From NCBI GenBank assembly GCA_027577595.1, contig JANBRJ010000022.1, positions 124,001 through 188,000 of the forward strand: a stretch of DNA of 64,000 nucleotides, given 5' to 3'. Both the position numbers and the translations under genes were made by a program. This DNA comes from Coemansia sp. RSA 487. Its lineage: Eukaryota; Kickxellomycota; Kickxellomycetes; Kickxellales; Kickxellaceae. Position 1 is the stretch's first letter, and every line of letters starts with the position of its first letter. Of the stretch, positions 51,097 to 62,831 are shown one piece after another. A model generated the notes under the pieces. It ran no database searches and had not been told where the DNA came from. It saw only the letters and a list, made by a program, of their open reading frames with translations.

Positions 51097-54000
51097 TTAC
51101 TTTGCACCCTTATTAGTGGTTTTGCCTTTGGGAGAAGCCGCTTTTTTCTTTGACACTGGTGCTTTTTTCCCTGAGCTTCCAGTATTGACTAGCTCCGTGT
51201 TATCCTCATCCGTAGAATTTTGCTGTTGTTCCTCGGCAATAAACAGCTGGATCTCCTCCCACGTCGCACGCTTCAGCCGCTTTATATTACGTCGATACCG
51301 CACAAAATCTCGCGTGCTATATGCTGACATATCAAATGCAACCGCAACATTGACATTTGCATTTACGAAACTTTGCCTGTCGTTATTGCTGCTGTCGCTG
51401 CCGATTTTGCTGCTCGAACATGTGCCTACACTACTGGTGTCCGAGCTTGAGTCGTTCATATCTTTAAGCAGTTCCTCCTTTGCAGCTTTCGCATCGTCGG
51501 TCGGGATCGGGGTTTCCTCTACAGCCTCCATCTCAGCGGCAATGTCGTTGTCTTCATAAACATCATCCTGCTGATCCACTTGAGCTTCTTTCGCAACCTC
51601 CGATGCCTCGGAATAGGTAGCAATGTTATCAGCATATCTATTCCGGTGATTCTGCCGATTCTGCGCAGAGGAAGCAATATAGCCATATCGTGGAACCTTT
51701 ACATCGAACACGTTCTCGGGTTTCCAATTCGGAATGCTCAAGCACCGCTGGCTAAAATGTGTCATCAGCAGATTTTCAGCGCCCATACCAAGCGCCATAG
51801 CAACAGCCTCGCTAACAGTAGTATGCCGTTTTGCAATAGCATCTTTGATGAGGTCATCAGTATGCGTGGCTTCATGCAGCAGCACAGTCGGCGGTCTATC
51901 GCCCGCTCGTCCGAGTGTCACTAGGTTTGTGCATGGCCGTGTGTCACCAGAGTACACCACCCTCCATCCGTTCTTGTGGGTTATCGATAGCCCGTAGGCC
52001 CATGGACAATGTATGACAAAGCAGGTGGATATCTCGGTAAGGCCAAGACTAGCTTTCAGGGCATCAGTTGCCTTGATGGTCTCGGGATCAGTCTGCGGCT
52101 TATCTAATAAACGGAGCTCTTGGCATCCAACAAAGTCCAAACGGTCAAACCCGACGTCCTGCACGCCAGAGATATCCTCGATCCAGGCCCAAAAGCGCCA
52201 TGGTGCGACAATCGTAAGCCGCGGCAGCGGCGACGGAAGCGTCTTTGTCAGCTGACTCCACTCTTGCAACAGCAACACAGCACCTAGGTGGTGGTCGGCG
52301 TGCATATGCGAGATGTACAACATCTTCAACGAGGAGACAAACTCGACGTAGTTCATGTAGACTCGCCTGTTATGCACGTTGCGGTGTGGGTAGCCGAGGA
52401 ACCGTTTGAGAAGCGAAACGGTCGCCTCACCGCAGTCGAGGACTATGCCACCATACCCTTTGATGCTGATTATGTTGGCCGAGACGTTGCGGTAAATGCT
52501 TGGGACCGAAGAGCCCGTGCCAATCGGGCAGAGAACCAGTTCTGTATCGCTAACCTCGTTGGCATCGCTTTCTTGAGGGGTAGCGGCATTGGCCGACGAC
52601 ACCGGTCGCTTGCTCTGCATGCCAGTCTTGAGAGCCGCCTTTGCATTCCGGTACACGGTATCCGGAGTCAAGGTAGGTCTGATCAACGACTTGTCGACTT
52701 TGAACTTTGGTTCGATGTCATACACTGCGTTGAATTCAGCAGCAAAGACATTCTTTCCAGACATGAATGTGCTCAACGGGAGATCGGGAGCACTAGAGCT
52801 TTGCGGAAGGACAAACGTCTTGTTGTCGATGGCAGCAATGGCGGCCTGCACACGGAGGTGGCGTTGGAACGGGTTGCTGTCGGGGATCAGCTCAGGAGCG
52901 CTCACAATATGCCGCACATGCGAGGGAAACCGGCGCGCCCAGTCCTGGTAGCGCTTGTCCTGGGAAACGCCCAGCCCTAGCCCATGTACAATCACCATGA
53001 GCTGCTTTTGCTTATCTTTATTCCTGCCCTCACCATCCAAGAATGGGGCAAGCTTTGGGTTCGCTGTGAGGGACTCGATGTAGTCGACGCTCGGGCAGTC
53101 AATAATAACAACGATACCTCCTGGGCGTTCTGGACCGACGCACTGCGACGGATGGATTGTGTCTCCGTTCGGACCAACAACGCTCTCACCAGCGGTCAGC
53201 TTTCCGTACAGAGGGCCGGGGCGAAGACCCAGCGCCTGAGCAGCTGCAACATCGAATTTTCCAGGAACCACAGGGCCCTCGAGGATGTAGCTCAGTGCAG
53301 CCGATGACGGGGTCGTTTGAGGCAAGCCCATCCCAAATCTGCCAATGCCATTGCGCCCAGATTCTGGTGAATGTGCGCGCTTCTTTTCCAGCGCCTCTTC
53401 CTCGGCCTTTTGCAGACGCTGCAAGTACTCCTCGACCGCAGCGCCGCTGCACTTGTCGTTGTAGTAGCCCTTCTTCTTTGCCTGGTGCTGTGACCTTTCC
53501 TTTTTTGCTTTCTTGTCGTTTGCTTGGATACTCGCACCAAGCTGTTTGGGCTCACCAAAGGCGCGTGCGGCAAGCAGTTTGCGAATTTCATGACTTTCTG
53601 ACTCATTAAATCCGCTTGGCTGTGCATCGTCCTTTGCGGAGCGGCCATTCGGGTATGCGTGCACAGGCACGATATGCACATTGGAGTCGCGAAACTCGGC
53701 CGCTGCGTCGCCGTCGTGCATCTCGTTGATGCATAGCCCCAAGTCTGTTCGCAAAATAAAGTGCCTGGCCGCAGCCAACGCGTGCGTCAGGTTGCGTCCA
53801 CCGCTGACAGAGACGCCTTTCATGCCCGAATCGGCCATCGTCAGAAGCATACCAGGCAGCCCGCCCATCGTCTCCCAGTTTACTCTGCTCAGGAAAATGG
53901 CCGACAGCTTGCTCACCCGCACCTTGTTCTCAAAGCTGAGGCGTTGTACGCCCTCGCCGCAGTTGAACAGGTACCGACCAGACGAAAAATAGACCAAGAC

Positions 54001-54213
54001 GGACGTCGATCTGGTGTTGTGCGTACTCGGTGCTACGATTTGAACGTGCCACTTCATCTCTGATGCTAGACTGGTATGGATGCCGCGTGTCCGGTTAATA
54101 AGATTGTGCTTGCGTGAGTATAAGAGAGCAAGGCGCTGTACTGCGTTGCTGCTGGTTCTGCTGATGCGGTGGATAGTTGGTGGACAGGCAATGCCTCTGA
54201 ATCCGACCAGCAT
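51097..54213 (-). CDS. TRZ1: long-form tRNase Z (RNase Z, ELAC2/Trz1)
   Basis: 1,038 residues from ATG 54213, single exon. The N-terminal half is the degenerate, exosite-bearing metallo-beta-lactamase domain: VLVYFSSGRYLFNCGEGVQR and RVNWETMGGLPGMLLTMADS. The C-terminal half is catalytic: GTGSSVPSIYRNVSANIISI, LDCGEATVSLLKRFLG, the metal motif ISHMHADHHLGAVLLLQEW, VYSGDTRPCTNLV, LHEATHTDDL and LMTHFSQR. It removes 3' trailers from precursor tRNAs. A presequence-like N-terminus and a second Met (MKWHVQIVAPSTHN, about residue 53) suggest mitochondrial and nuclear forms from alternative starts. Poly-acidic and Lys-rich segments lie near the C-terminus. Confidence 0.95.
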   Translation of the reverse strand: MLVGFRGIACPPTIHRISRTSSNAVQRLALLYSRKHNLINRTRGIHTSLASEMKWHVQIVAPSTHNTRSTSVLVYFSSGRYLFNCGEGVQRLSFENKVRVSKLSAIFLSRVNWETMGGLPGMLLTMADSGMKGVSVSGGRNLTHALAAARHFILRTDLGLCINEMHDGDAAAEFRDSNVHIVPVHAYPNGRSAKDDAQPSGFNESESHEIRKLLAARAFGEPKQLGASIQANDKKAKKERSQHQAKKKGYYNDKCSGAAVEEYLQRLQKAEEEALEKKRAHSPESGRNGIGRFGMGLPQTTPSSAALSYILEGPVVPGKFDVAAAQALGLRPGPLYGKLTAGESVVGPNGDTIHPSQCVGPERPGGIVVIIDCPSVDYIESLTANPKLAPFLDGEGRNKDKQKQLMVIVHGLGLGVSQDKRYQDWARRFPSHVRHIVSAPELIPDSNPFQRHLRVQAAIAAIDNKTFVLPQSSSAPDLPLSTFMSGKNVFAAEFNAVYDIEPKFKVDKSLIRPTLTPDTVYRNAKAALKTGMQSKRPVSSANAATPQESDANEVSDTELVLCPIGTGSSVPSIYRNVSANIISIKGYGGIVLDCGEATVSLLKRFLGYPHRNVHNRRVYMNYVEFVSSLKMLYISHMHADHHLGAVLLLQEWSQLTKTLPSPLPRLTIVAPWRFWAWIEDISGVQDVGFDRLDFVGCQELRLLDKPQTDPETIKATDALKASLGLTEISTCFVIHCPWAYGLSITHKNGWRVVYSGDTRPCTNLVTLGRAGDRPPTVLLHEATHTDDLIKDAIAKRHTTVSEAVAMALGMGAENLLMTHFSQRCLSIPNWKPENVFDVKVPRYGYIASSAQNRQNHRNRYADNIATYSEASEVAKEAQVDQQDDVYEDNDIAAEMEAVEETPIPTDDAKAAKEELLKDMNDSSSDTSSVGTCSSSKIGSDSSNNDRQSFVNANVNVAVAFDMSAYSTRDFVRYRRNIKRLKRATWEEIQLFIAEEQQQNSTDEDNTELVNTGSSGKKAPVSKKKAASPKGKTTNKGAK

Positions 54214-54936
54214 ATGAACAAGGCCGGCTCTCCTTTAGTTTTCTCTCTGCACTGTACCGATACACGTCTTTATGCCGGCCCCTATTGGGAGGGTGGATAC
54301 AAAACAGTATGCGCTGCACTTATAAACGCGCACGCTTGTTTACACTGCTATTGTCGTCCTATTTTCTGCTGGTGTGTGAACTGTAGACGTCAAGCTTGCT
54401 AATGTTTGCAGCTGTTAGATACCTTTCCAATTATAAGATAAAAAGCGTATAGCTCCCAAGCACTTGGACTATGTGAGCGAAAGACAAAAAAACAATAAAG
54501 AATATGTCGGGAAAAGAGTGATAAAGAGGTGGCGATGAAGAAAAAGATTACTGGAATCGAAAAGATGAAAAGGCTTTGTATTGGGTATTTTTTTTAAAAA
54601 AAAAAATTAACTATACTGGATCACCAGCACCACAATGAGAGCACCAACAAGGGTGGGGGGTACACCAACAACTTTTGGCGCCATCTGTCGCCCGCATCGT
54701 CGATGGTGTCCTCCTACACGAGGCAGCGCAAGAGGATGCACAAGGTGCGCCCAAGAGGCAACCACCAGGAGACAGCACATGCAGTGATATGTTACAACGC
54801 CATGAAACGATTGGTTGCTTCTAGTCAATAGCGTCTCTGATGGCAATATAACCAACTCTCACACTTGCTGTACATATACACATAACATATACGCAAAACA
54901 AGCTATAGCTTAAAATTCTACAACTATTTATATGCT
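54214..54936. other. spacer upstream of tRNase Z
   Basis: 723 bases holding the TRZ1 promoter and the 3' flank of the AAA-like gene, with long A runs near 54590-54607. A minus-strand frame at 54607-54855 has no resemblance to known proteins. Confidence 0.4.
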
Positions 54937-57188
54937 TTACACACAATGCTGGTTATCAGTCAAAGAATCCACTGGACGCCAATCATTGTCTGTGTTGTCA
55001 CGCTTGTAGAGCTGCGACACTGTATATACAACGCCATCACCAATGGCCATGCTGATTTCTAGACATTCAAGACATCCAGCAAGACACGATTTATATCTGT
55101 TTCTAGCAATCTGTGCAAGCACTTGGTTTGCCAGCGTTTTGTGGGTGTCAGTGTTATTTTTCTTTGTGGCCGGGATGAGTTTGAACTCGATTATTATGCC
55201 AAACTGGTTTGACTGGTTCATTTCGTTGTACAGCCGCATCATATAGTCACAAAAACCAACGCCCGCATGGTTCTTCCTGCTAACCACAACATGCGAAGGG
55301 TCGACAGATGGTTGATCTGGGTGCGTGAGTGCGCTGCACCAGATCATCACTGCGATCGCACCAGCAACATGGTTGGCGTATTCCTTCTCTAAGAAGTCGT
55401 TATGATTGCTGAAAAATCCATGTGGCAATGTCACCAGCGCGCGCAAGAAATCCGCTTTCCCTTGCCAAAATTCCTTCGGTAGCACATCTTTTTTTCGCAG
55501 TGCAAGCTCTTGTCTGCAAGCTCAACACCCGATACGGCGCGCGCAAAAAGCCCCAGCCATACCTGGCGCACTTCGCGATTTGGAATACACACTGTGGTTA
55601 GTGTACGGAGTGTCACATACTCTGCATAGAGACACAGCATGAGCAACCTAGGCTCTGAAAATTGCCCACTGTCAACGCCGGTCATGTCCAGTTGCATATA
55701 TCTAAGGATGATAGATAAAGAAGCTTGCGGTTGGTTATTTATCATAGTTGTCTCATAGTCGTCCAAAAGTCTTTTAGCAAGGCGGGAAAGCTGAACACGG
55801 TGACGGTCGATTTGTTTCTCGATAGGACCAGTGGTGCCTGTAAAGGTCCAGCATGATCTTGCTGCTGACATGATGATCCGTTCGACGTCCTCTGTTCTGC
55901 TGCTGGATGGTCGCTTCAAGATATTTTGTAGATGCCCGATATACGAGCTGACCAACCACGGATTATACTTGCCACTGAAACGACCAATGTAATATCCATC
56001 ATACCAATCACGCGTAGTTTCTAGAATGGTCGACTTGTGGATAGCAATAGGAAGATACACTTGAGTGCTGTTATCAAACATCTTTTTGATTTCCTTGACG
56101 TTGAGCCGAAACAAACCAGCTAATGAATCAGGACCGTCGGGTGTATGTGGATCCGAGGCTAAAGGGGCACCGTCATTAATGTCGCTCTCACATGGGATCG
56201 TGCGAATGTCCTTGACGTCGTTAGCGCCCAATCCCATCTCCGTTAGTGGTATATAAAAGATGCCAACAAGAAGCCCACGCAGAAGGCTTCTGTTGTCCTA
56301 CACCCGATTTACATTAGAACGATGACATTAGTATGTGTAGCTGTAGCGACAAGAAAGCGATTACCGCAATATACAAACAAGTCGCTTATTTTTAATATCT
56401 TTTGAAACAAACTCCTGAGGAGTCCTTGCGCTATCTGTTTGTCTTTCCTGTCCCACTCCGACAGGCGGACCGTGATGAACGATATGTCGCGTTCGTCGAT
56501 CAAAAGAATGTAACGTCCATATTCGGTAGCTGCAAAGTTTGACAGGACTAGAAATAATGATTTAACAAGAGCTGTGTACTTTACGATCTGGTCTGACGGG
56601 AGATATCGCAGTTCATTACACCATGTTAAGGTCTCTTTTAAGTTCGTTAATATGTATTCGATGCTGTTATCTACGCCTGGTTGCTTGTCACTGTAATTAT
56701 TGATCCATCCTTCAGCTGCGACCACCAGCGAATTACAAGTGTCCAAGATAAATTATCCGAGCGTAGCACCTTTGCAATTGCTAAATGATATATGGATCAC
56801 GGGATACTTCATGAAATGAGTGCCGAAAAACACGATACGCTGACTGAAGAAGAGAGCCCTCAAACAGGTACTCGCGCTTTTTGCGACACCTAGTCCCCAT
56901 GTCCATATTCTGAACACCATCAGCGCTAATGACGCTGTCGGACACCAAACACAAGAGTTTTTCCTCCTCTGGCAATATGCTGTAGAATAGCAGGATCTGC
57001 GTCAAGTTGTAAGTTTTCCCCGAGCTCCGTGGTAAGCATATGCGACCAGCCTCGTCGATCGCACCCCAGAGTCCTTTAAAACCCAGATATTTAGCAGCCT
57101 TGCAAAGACTCTTTCCATCAGCATCGGTAAACCTGACACTGGCTGCAACACGAGTTCCAGAAACCTTGGCAAGCGAATCACTGGACAT
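54937..57188 (-). pseudogene. AAA-ATPase-like / PD-(D/E)XK nuclease-family protein, frame disturbed
   Basis: A minus-strand gene of the AAA-ATPase-like plus PD-(D/E)XK class, multi-copy in some fungi and bacteria and of unknown function. From ATG 57188: a P-loop (RICLPRSSGKTYNL), then KYPVIHISFSNC, a Walker B-like YILLIDERD, and WYDGYYIGRFSGKYNPWLVS, the class signature. The last part has GIIIEFKLIPAT (an E-x-K nuclease motif) and NQVLAQIARNRYKS. A 77-base intron at 56298-56374 (donor GTATAT, acceptor GTGTAG, phase 0) is likely. The frame changes near short homopolymer runs around 56835 and 55490, and a stop interrupts the frame near 56758 unless another small intron covers it. Either decaying or carrying sequence errors. 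Confidence 0.65.
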
Positions 57189-57690
57189 GAAAGCAATGAT
57201 GGGCGGCAGTATCTGTCCAGAAGCATGTGGATCACTCTCGTCGTTGTCGTCGTCGTTGTTGTTTCTATAACCACTGCCAGAAGAATGCTCTTGTGCATGT
57301 GCCCTGGTTATTAGCTGCGGTGGCGGCGTTCGCCGATAAGATGGGTGAGTTCACTATTGGCTTCATCCAAGCCTTGGTTACCGCCATGGCGATCAACTTG
57401 GCCAGAGGATTCGTCCGTAGTATCTCATCCACTAGCGATGTTGTGGTGTGCACGATTCAAACTGGTATCATATGTGCGTCTCTTCCCTAAAGTTTATATT
57501 GGAGAAAGGAATGCAATTGTGCTAGAAAATTCTGGAATGCTTATTTTAAATAGTTAATTTAAATGAAATTGTGAGCGAAAGAGAAAATGCGACTCCAAAA
57601 ATCGGCTCCCATTATTCCGCTCCTCAGAGCTTGTACCCACCCTATAATTCCACTGTCCATTCCTCATCTCTCGAAATTGGCAGAGCTTTG
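57189..57690. other. spacer between the AAA-like gene and the MFS transporter
   Basis: 502 bases. The minus-strand frame of the AAA-like gene stays open upstream through an Asn/Asp run near 57236-57260, so its true start may lie further up. No separate gene is visible. Confidence 0.4.
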
Positions 57691-59868
57691 TTACTCGAAG
57701 CCCTTCTCGCTGGTCGATGACGCAAGCAGCGCACAGGACAGGTACATGCGCCACACCGTACTGACCTCCTCGCGCGTGAGCATCTCAAACCGCCAGCGGC
57801 CAAACAGCCTGAGACACCTGCGCGGCGGCGGCGTTGCGCACGTGAGCTGAACAAACGAGTTGCGTGTTTCATTTCCATCTACCGAGTTGATGGACCTGGG
57901 ATCGCTGATGTAGTTGAATGCCTCCGACGCCTGCTGATGCTTCTTCCTGTTGCCGCTGAGCAGCGAGCTGTCCTGAAGATATGTACTGACTGTTGCGTTG
58001 TCTCCTGCTCCACGCGCCAGACCGTCCATGTCGGTCTTGCTTGCATTGAGTCCACTGCCAGAAAAGGGACCCAGACTAATATCATCCAGCCTGCTGGATC
58101 CATGCAGTGGACCAACATTTGTGCGCGCCGAAGAGTGGCCGCCGGCTGTGCCGTTCAGCTCGCCATTGCCGCTCCCCACGCGGCTTTCATCCTGCGACGA
58201 TGATCCGGCTGCGGCATCGGCAGCGGTAGCAGTGAGGAACAGGTAGTCGTGCAATCCATGCTGCTCCGTCCCCTTTGCAAGCCTGAACATGCGTCCAGCA
58301 AACATGTGGCAGTATATCTGGCCGTGCACACGGGGGAACATGCGCTCGCTCGGCGTGATGCGCACAAACGCCAGCGCAATCCACCCACAGACCAGCAGCG
58401 CTAGGATCCAGTACTGGTTGACGACGTACACAAACGGATCATCCAGCGTGTACCCCTTGCTCCCAGTGAGCATGTTGACGATCCCCGTGTACGTCAGCCC
58501 GCCGCCAATTGCAGCGACCGACCATCCAGTAAGCATGATTCCGTGGCACGCCGACATGTTAGACGCCCCAAACATATCAGCCAGCGTGGCTGCAATGACG
58601 CCGACGCCGCCGCCATAACAGAGCGTCGCCAGCCAAACGAGCACGACAAACGGCCAAAAGTGCTTTTGGGGGATGATAAACAGCAGACACGTAACTATTG
58701 TGATCTGCAGCGCAATGATGAAAAGGAACGTGCGGCGGCGGCCAACGTAATCGGACACCCAGCCCATCAGCAACCGTCCGCTGGCGTTGAATGCGCCTTC
58801 GATGGTGACGATTGTGGTCACTGGCGCAAGTATGTGGCTGCCAAACACGTTGGTCGTCATGCTGGCCAGGTTGGAGATGATCACGACACCAAACACTAGA
58901 TTCACAAAGAATGCCACCCAGAGCAGCCAAAAGTCCCTCGACGCCAGCGCCTGTGCCAGCGTGATCACCAGCACCGGCTCGCCCGAGTTGGTTCCAACCG
59001 TGATGGTCTTTCCGCCAACCGTAGCGCTTTTGCCCTGGATCGTCTGCTGTATGCTGCGCTGCTGCGGGTAGTGCATGTCGGCCACCGACTGCTCCATCAT
59101 ATCAACCGCCACGCCCGGGATGTTGTGGTGCGGCGGCGGCGGACGCATCAGCAGCGCACACGCCATCATCACCACAAAGTTGATGGCTCCCAGCATGACA
59201 AACGCTTGGGGGACCGTAAATGCACGCACAAGCTCGGCATTCAAGTTGGTGAACGCTACAGCGCCGCTGCCGAACCCGCTGACTGCCAGCCCGGAAGCAA
59301 ACCCGCGCGAGTGTGGGTACCACTGGATCACGGCATCGATTGTTGTCACATAGCCAATGCCTAGGCCAATTCCGCCGACAAAGCCATACCCAAAGTACAG
59401 CATCCCGATATCCTTGCACACCAGCCCTAACGCTGCTGTGCAGTGACCGGCTAGGAATACGATGGCTGCCAGGGCTGCGCACATCCGCGGCGAATGCGAC
59501 TCTATCCACGGCCCAAATACCGCACCGGATGTCCCCAGCATCCCTAGCGCTATGTAGAACGTGATCTGTGCCTTGTTTGCCTTGGGGTTGTCGAACACGT
59601 ATTCGTCGATCGGTTTGTTCAATATCGACCATGCGTAAAGCGACCCTAGGCAAAACTGGCTAATCACGGCTATTGGAATAATCATCCATGCGTGGCACCG
59701 CACGCGTCCGAATAGTATCCATTGGTCTTTACGGATTTCATGCGGTGTGCGAACGTACTCGGTGTTTGAGTAGTAAGAAAGGACCATGTCCTTGAACGAT
59801 CTGGCATTGTTGTTCCGGATGGTATGGTCAAACACCGCATCGGTGGCAAGCTCCTCAACTAAATTCAT
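57691..59868 (-). CDS. major facilitator superfamily transporter, oxalate/formate-antiporter (OFA) type
   Basis: 725 residues from ATG 59868, single exon, about 12 membrane helices. The first half has IPIAVISQFCLGSLYAWSIL, FGPWIESHSPRMCAALAAIV, YGFVGGIGLGIGYVTTIDAV and WYPHSRGFASGLAVSGFGSG, the OFA-family signature. The second half has ASGRLLMGWVSDYVGRRRTF, CYGGGVGVIAATLADMFG and GIMLTGWSVAAIGGGLTYTG. A His/Pro loop separates the two halves, and a Ser/Gly-rich tail of about 190 residues is likely cytosolic. Relatives transport monocarboxylates or oxalate/formate; the substrate is unknown here. Confidence 0.88.
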   Translation of the reverse strand: MNLVEELATDAVFDHTIRNNNARSFKDMVLSYYSNTEYVRTPHEIRKDQWILFGRVRCHAWMIIPIAVISQFCLGSLYAWSILNKPIDEYVFDNPKANKAQITFYIALGMLGTSGAVFGPWIESHSPRMCAALAAIVFLAGHCTAALGLVCKDIGMLYFGYGFVGGIGLGIGYVTTIDAVIQWYPHSRGFASGLAVSGFGSGAVAFTNLNAELVRAFTVPQAFVMLGAINFVVMMACALLMRPPPPHHNIPGVAVDMMEQSVADMHYPQQRSIQQTIQGKSATVGGKTITVGTNSGEPVLVITLAQALASRDFWLLWVAFFVNLVFGVVIISNLASMTTNVFGSHILAPVTTIVTIEGAFNASGRLLMGWVSDYVGRRRTFLFIIALQITIVTCLLFIIPQKHFWPFVVLVWLATLCYGGGVGVIAATLADMFGASNMSACHGIMLTGWSVAAIGGGLTYTGIVNMLTGSKGYTLDDPFVYVVNQYWILALLVCGWIALAFVRITPSERMFPRVHGQIYCHMFAGRMFRLAKGTEQHGLHDYLFLTATAADAAAGSSSQDESRVGSGNGELNGTAGGHSSARTNVGPLHGSSRLDDISLGPFSGSGLNASKTDMDGLARGAGDNATVSTYLQDSSLLSGNRKKHQQASEAFNYISDPRSINSVDGNETRNSFVQLTCATPPPRRCLRLFGRWRFEMLTREEVSTVWRMYLSCALLASSTSEKGFE

Positions 59869-62831
59869 GGCAGCAACAGCTGGGCTATAGAAGGTACACG
59901 CAAAAGCTCAATAGATGAGAAAATGAAAATATCGAAAAATAAAAAATATGATGTAGTGTTTATGAATATTATATTCCTAAGGACGCGTATTTATCAGAAT
60001 AGGCAAGAGTTAAAGAAGCAAAGACATTGAAAACTAGTATTCTCAATAGAAAATGTATAGAATGCCTCAGCAATAGTCAGCAGTCTTCAAGCATAGCTTA
60101 AAAGATGATGATTTCGGCTGGACTAAAAAAAAGATTTAATAGGGTAAAAATGGAAAAGAAAAGGGTATTGTAAAATAACTTGTGGCAATGCCAAGTGCAT
60201 ATTCGAAGCTTGAACGATACATAAATATTTTATGTAGGTTGAGGCCACCCTGAGCCATTGGGGCTGAGCGGTTCGCAATTTCGCCGTAAGAGATAAAGGA
60301 TTCAAGACAAAGAGATTCTACGTGTAGCGTGTTTCTATTGTGTAAAGTGTGTGAAAACGACGAAATTCCAACCTTGCTTGTTCCTTGGTTCAGAAACAAC
60401 CTTGTTGTTGATTGTAGCTATGCTCATCCGGTTGTGCCAATATAAAGCAATGGTTTCGTTTTCAAACTGTTGGTAGACACAACTCCTTGAGCTTTAGAAG
60501 CTGCATATGGAATTTCTTACCCAATTTTCTAACTCGGATTTTAACTTTTGTTTATAGTTCGTTTATCAAATATTGTTTTCTTGTAGAAAATAAAAAAGCC
60601 ATGCGTATGATGTCTCGCCATGCTTTATATACAATCAGATAGTCAGAATTCAGTAGAAAAATGTGTATATTTGATAAACGTAGCGTATGATCTTGTTTAT
60701 TACATCCCATCTCTTCAGCTTTCCTTTCATGAAAACGTTGAAGTGTATATAAAATAGTGTCCCCAGATACAATACGATTAAGAAGCAGGCGGCTCTTTTG
60801 TATTGTACAGAATAAAAGTAGTCGTGGAAAAATGTGGCTCATCATGAATGTCGCAAAAAATACACGACATTACTGAATCGACAACACTTCTTTCCATTGA
60901 CCATTGTTTGATAAGAGCACAAAAATACAAGCCTTGAAATAAAAGAGAAAAATAGGTTTTACCAACTGCAAAAACCATTGTCCTGTATTTCGGCTGAAGG
61001 GGCAATATGCATGAGGAATGAAGAATTCAGCACAAATTTGTCTCCTGCGCCGCTTACCATTTGAATGATCATGTTTATAGTTTATAGCCCATATAGGTTG
61101 GACTAGACAAAAGAGAAAAAGAGAGGGAAAAGCCTCTCCAAACGTAATTATCGATATTTGCAAGATTGTCAAAGCCATTGCATATGGTCTTTGAAGAATA
61201 TAGATTGGCAAACGACCAAAAGTAAAGCGTTTTCGAAAAAAAGCCACAAGCTTCTATTTGGCTCAACAACAGAAATGTACAAAACGAGAAATGTACACAA
61301 CATAAACCAAAACAACAGGTTGTCTAAACAACCAATATTTAGCTGACAATCCAATACTACCACTGAAAGCAAAATGTCATAACATCTAAATCGCAACAAA
61401 TGCTGAACCAAGAAAAAAGTAAAGCACAATTTAATATACCTTGATTCTGTGTAACTATGCTAACGCAAATGTAGGCGAACCATAGAGTTTGCCCTAAGGG
61501 TTTGTTCAGATATAGTCCAGAAGCAGTGCGATATATGTGACTGCTCTGTTCCCTGCTTCTCATAGCCCAGTATATGGTATATTGCCCTATTTTAGTGCAT
61601 TTCACCCGCTGACTTTATAATTGCCAAAAATGTCGGATCTGTTGGTTGGCTGTATGCGTTTCGTACCTTATACGCTCTAGAATAATGCAAACAGAAAAGA
61701 GGGAATAAGAAAATGAGGGAATCTTCAGAGAACAAAAAGGAAGGGCTGCTGTTCAAAGGTAGACTCGTGTGGTTGGAATTTTACAATACCATGATTATAG
61801 CAAGTACTGGTCCCCAATTTTTCTCCTGGTGCTTCTCCATATCTGTTCGATAATACATTTCCCCAACATGTAATAGCCAAAGTTGGAACACAACAAAGTG
61901 CAGATATTCCAAAAAAGGATGTGTACTGTTGATGTGGCACTGCATGTTTTAGATCTGCAACTAACAAAGAAAGCTAAACCGGTACTAATATTAAATATGG
62001 TCAATCGCATTAGGACAGATATCCAATATTAAATGGCTGAGTTATCAACAGTCTATGGTGTTAGCACTGTACTGAAGAAGGGTGAAATAGTTGCCGCTAA
62101 AACATATCAATTGGACAGCTGTACAGGCGCCATTATAGTTGAATCTCAGTCTGTCCTAGATAGGAGAATAAGGAAGCAGGCCGGACTCAGGCAGGTTTCT
62201 TTGTTTGTTTTCCCTTGTACCTTCCAAAAAGGAGGTCAGTAAGGACCATTGGTGCACATCGGTCTTCATTGTATAGCTTGCGGTTCCCTTTGTTTACAAT
62301 CCGGAACAACCAGCTCCCTAAAACGGCAGTGCACGGCTTGACGCTAGCTGAAGGCACACAAATGCCCGAAAAAAACAATAAACAAGCATGCATATCTTTT
62401 ATCGTATCTAGCCTGAGCTTTGTATCTCTTGTGTATGGTTCACGCTAACGCTGCGTTTATAGGCCCTTGGAAGTTGGTTGGCTATTTTAATTCCATTCCC
62501 CTTTGCCAGTTTCTCGATAATTTTCTCCTGCTTTTCAATGACTAGAGGCGTCTTTTTTTCTATTATTTGCTAGTGTGGTTTTATGCTATAGATTTCCTTG
62601 GTTTATCAGGTGTTTTAGAAGGGTAATATTGAACATCTATAGTCCGATTAGCACATATAGAGCTCTCTAAATCACTGCTGTTGCCTGTGTATATTCTACA
62701 GATTGGTAAAAAGGGCATACACCAAATACATTTTTGCATTTCGCTAAAATTGTATAGCATATATACACAGCATCCTAAAGCTTTAGCTTCGTGTTATTAA
62801 CGTACTAGCTCTCTGGCTAACAGCAAGAAAA
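59869..62831. other. 3-kb gene-poor AT-rich region
   Basis: No supported gene over nearly 3 kb, the longest gap in the window. Small frames on both strands (for example 60870-61247 minus and 62033-62242 plus) resemble nothing known. I found no tRNA, LTR pair or inverted repeat by eye, though a self-alignment could reveal diverged ones. It separates the MFS gene from a Gag-like frame. Confidence 0.5.

Noticed and set aside
60235-60300. tRNA-like GGTTCGCAATTTC motif
   Set aside because: No matching A box, acceptor stem or cloverleaf could be drawn around it.
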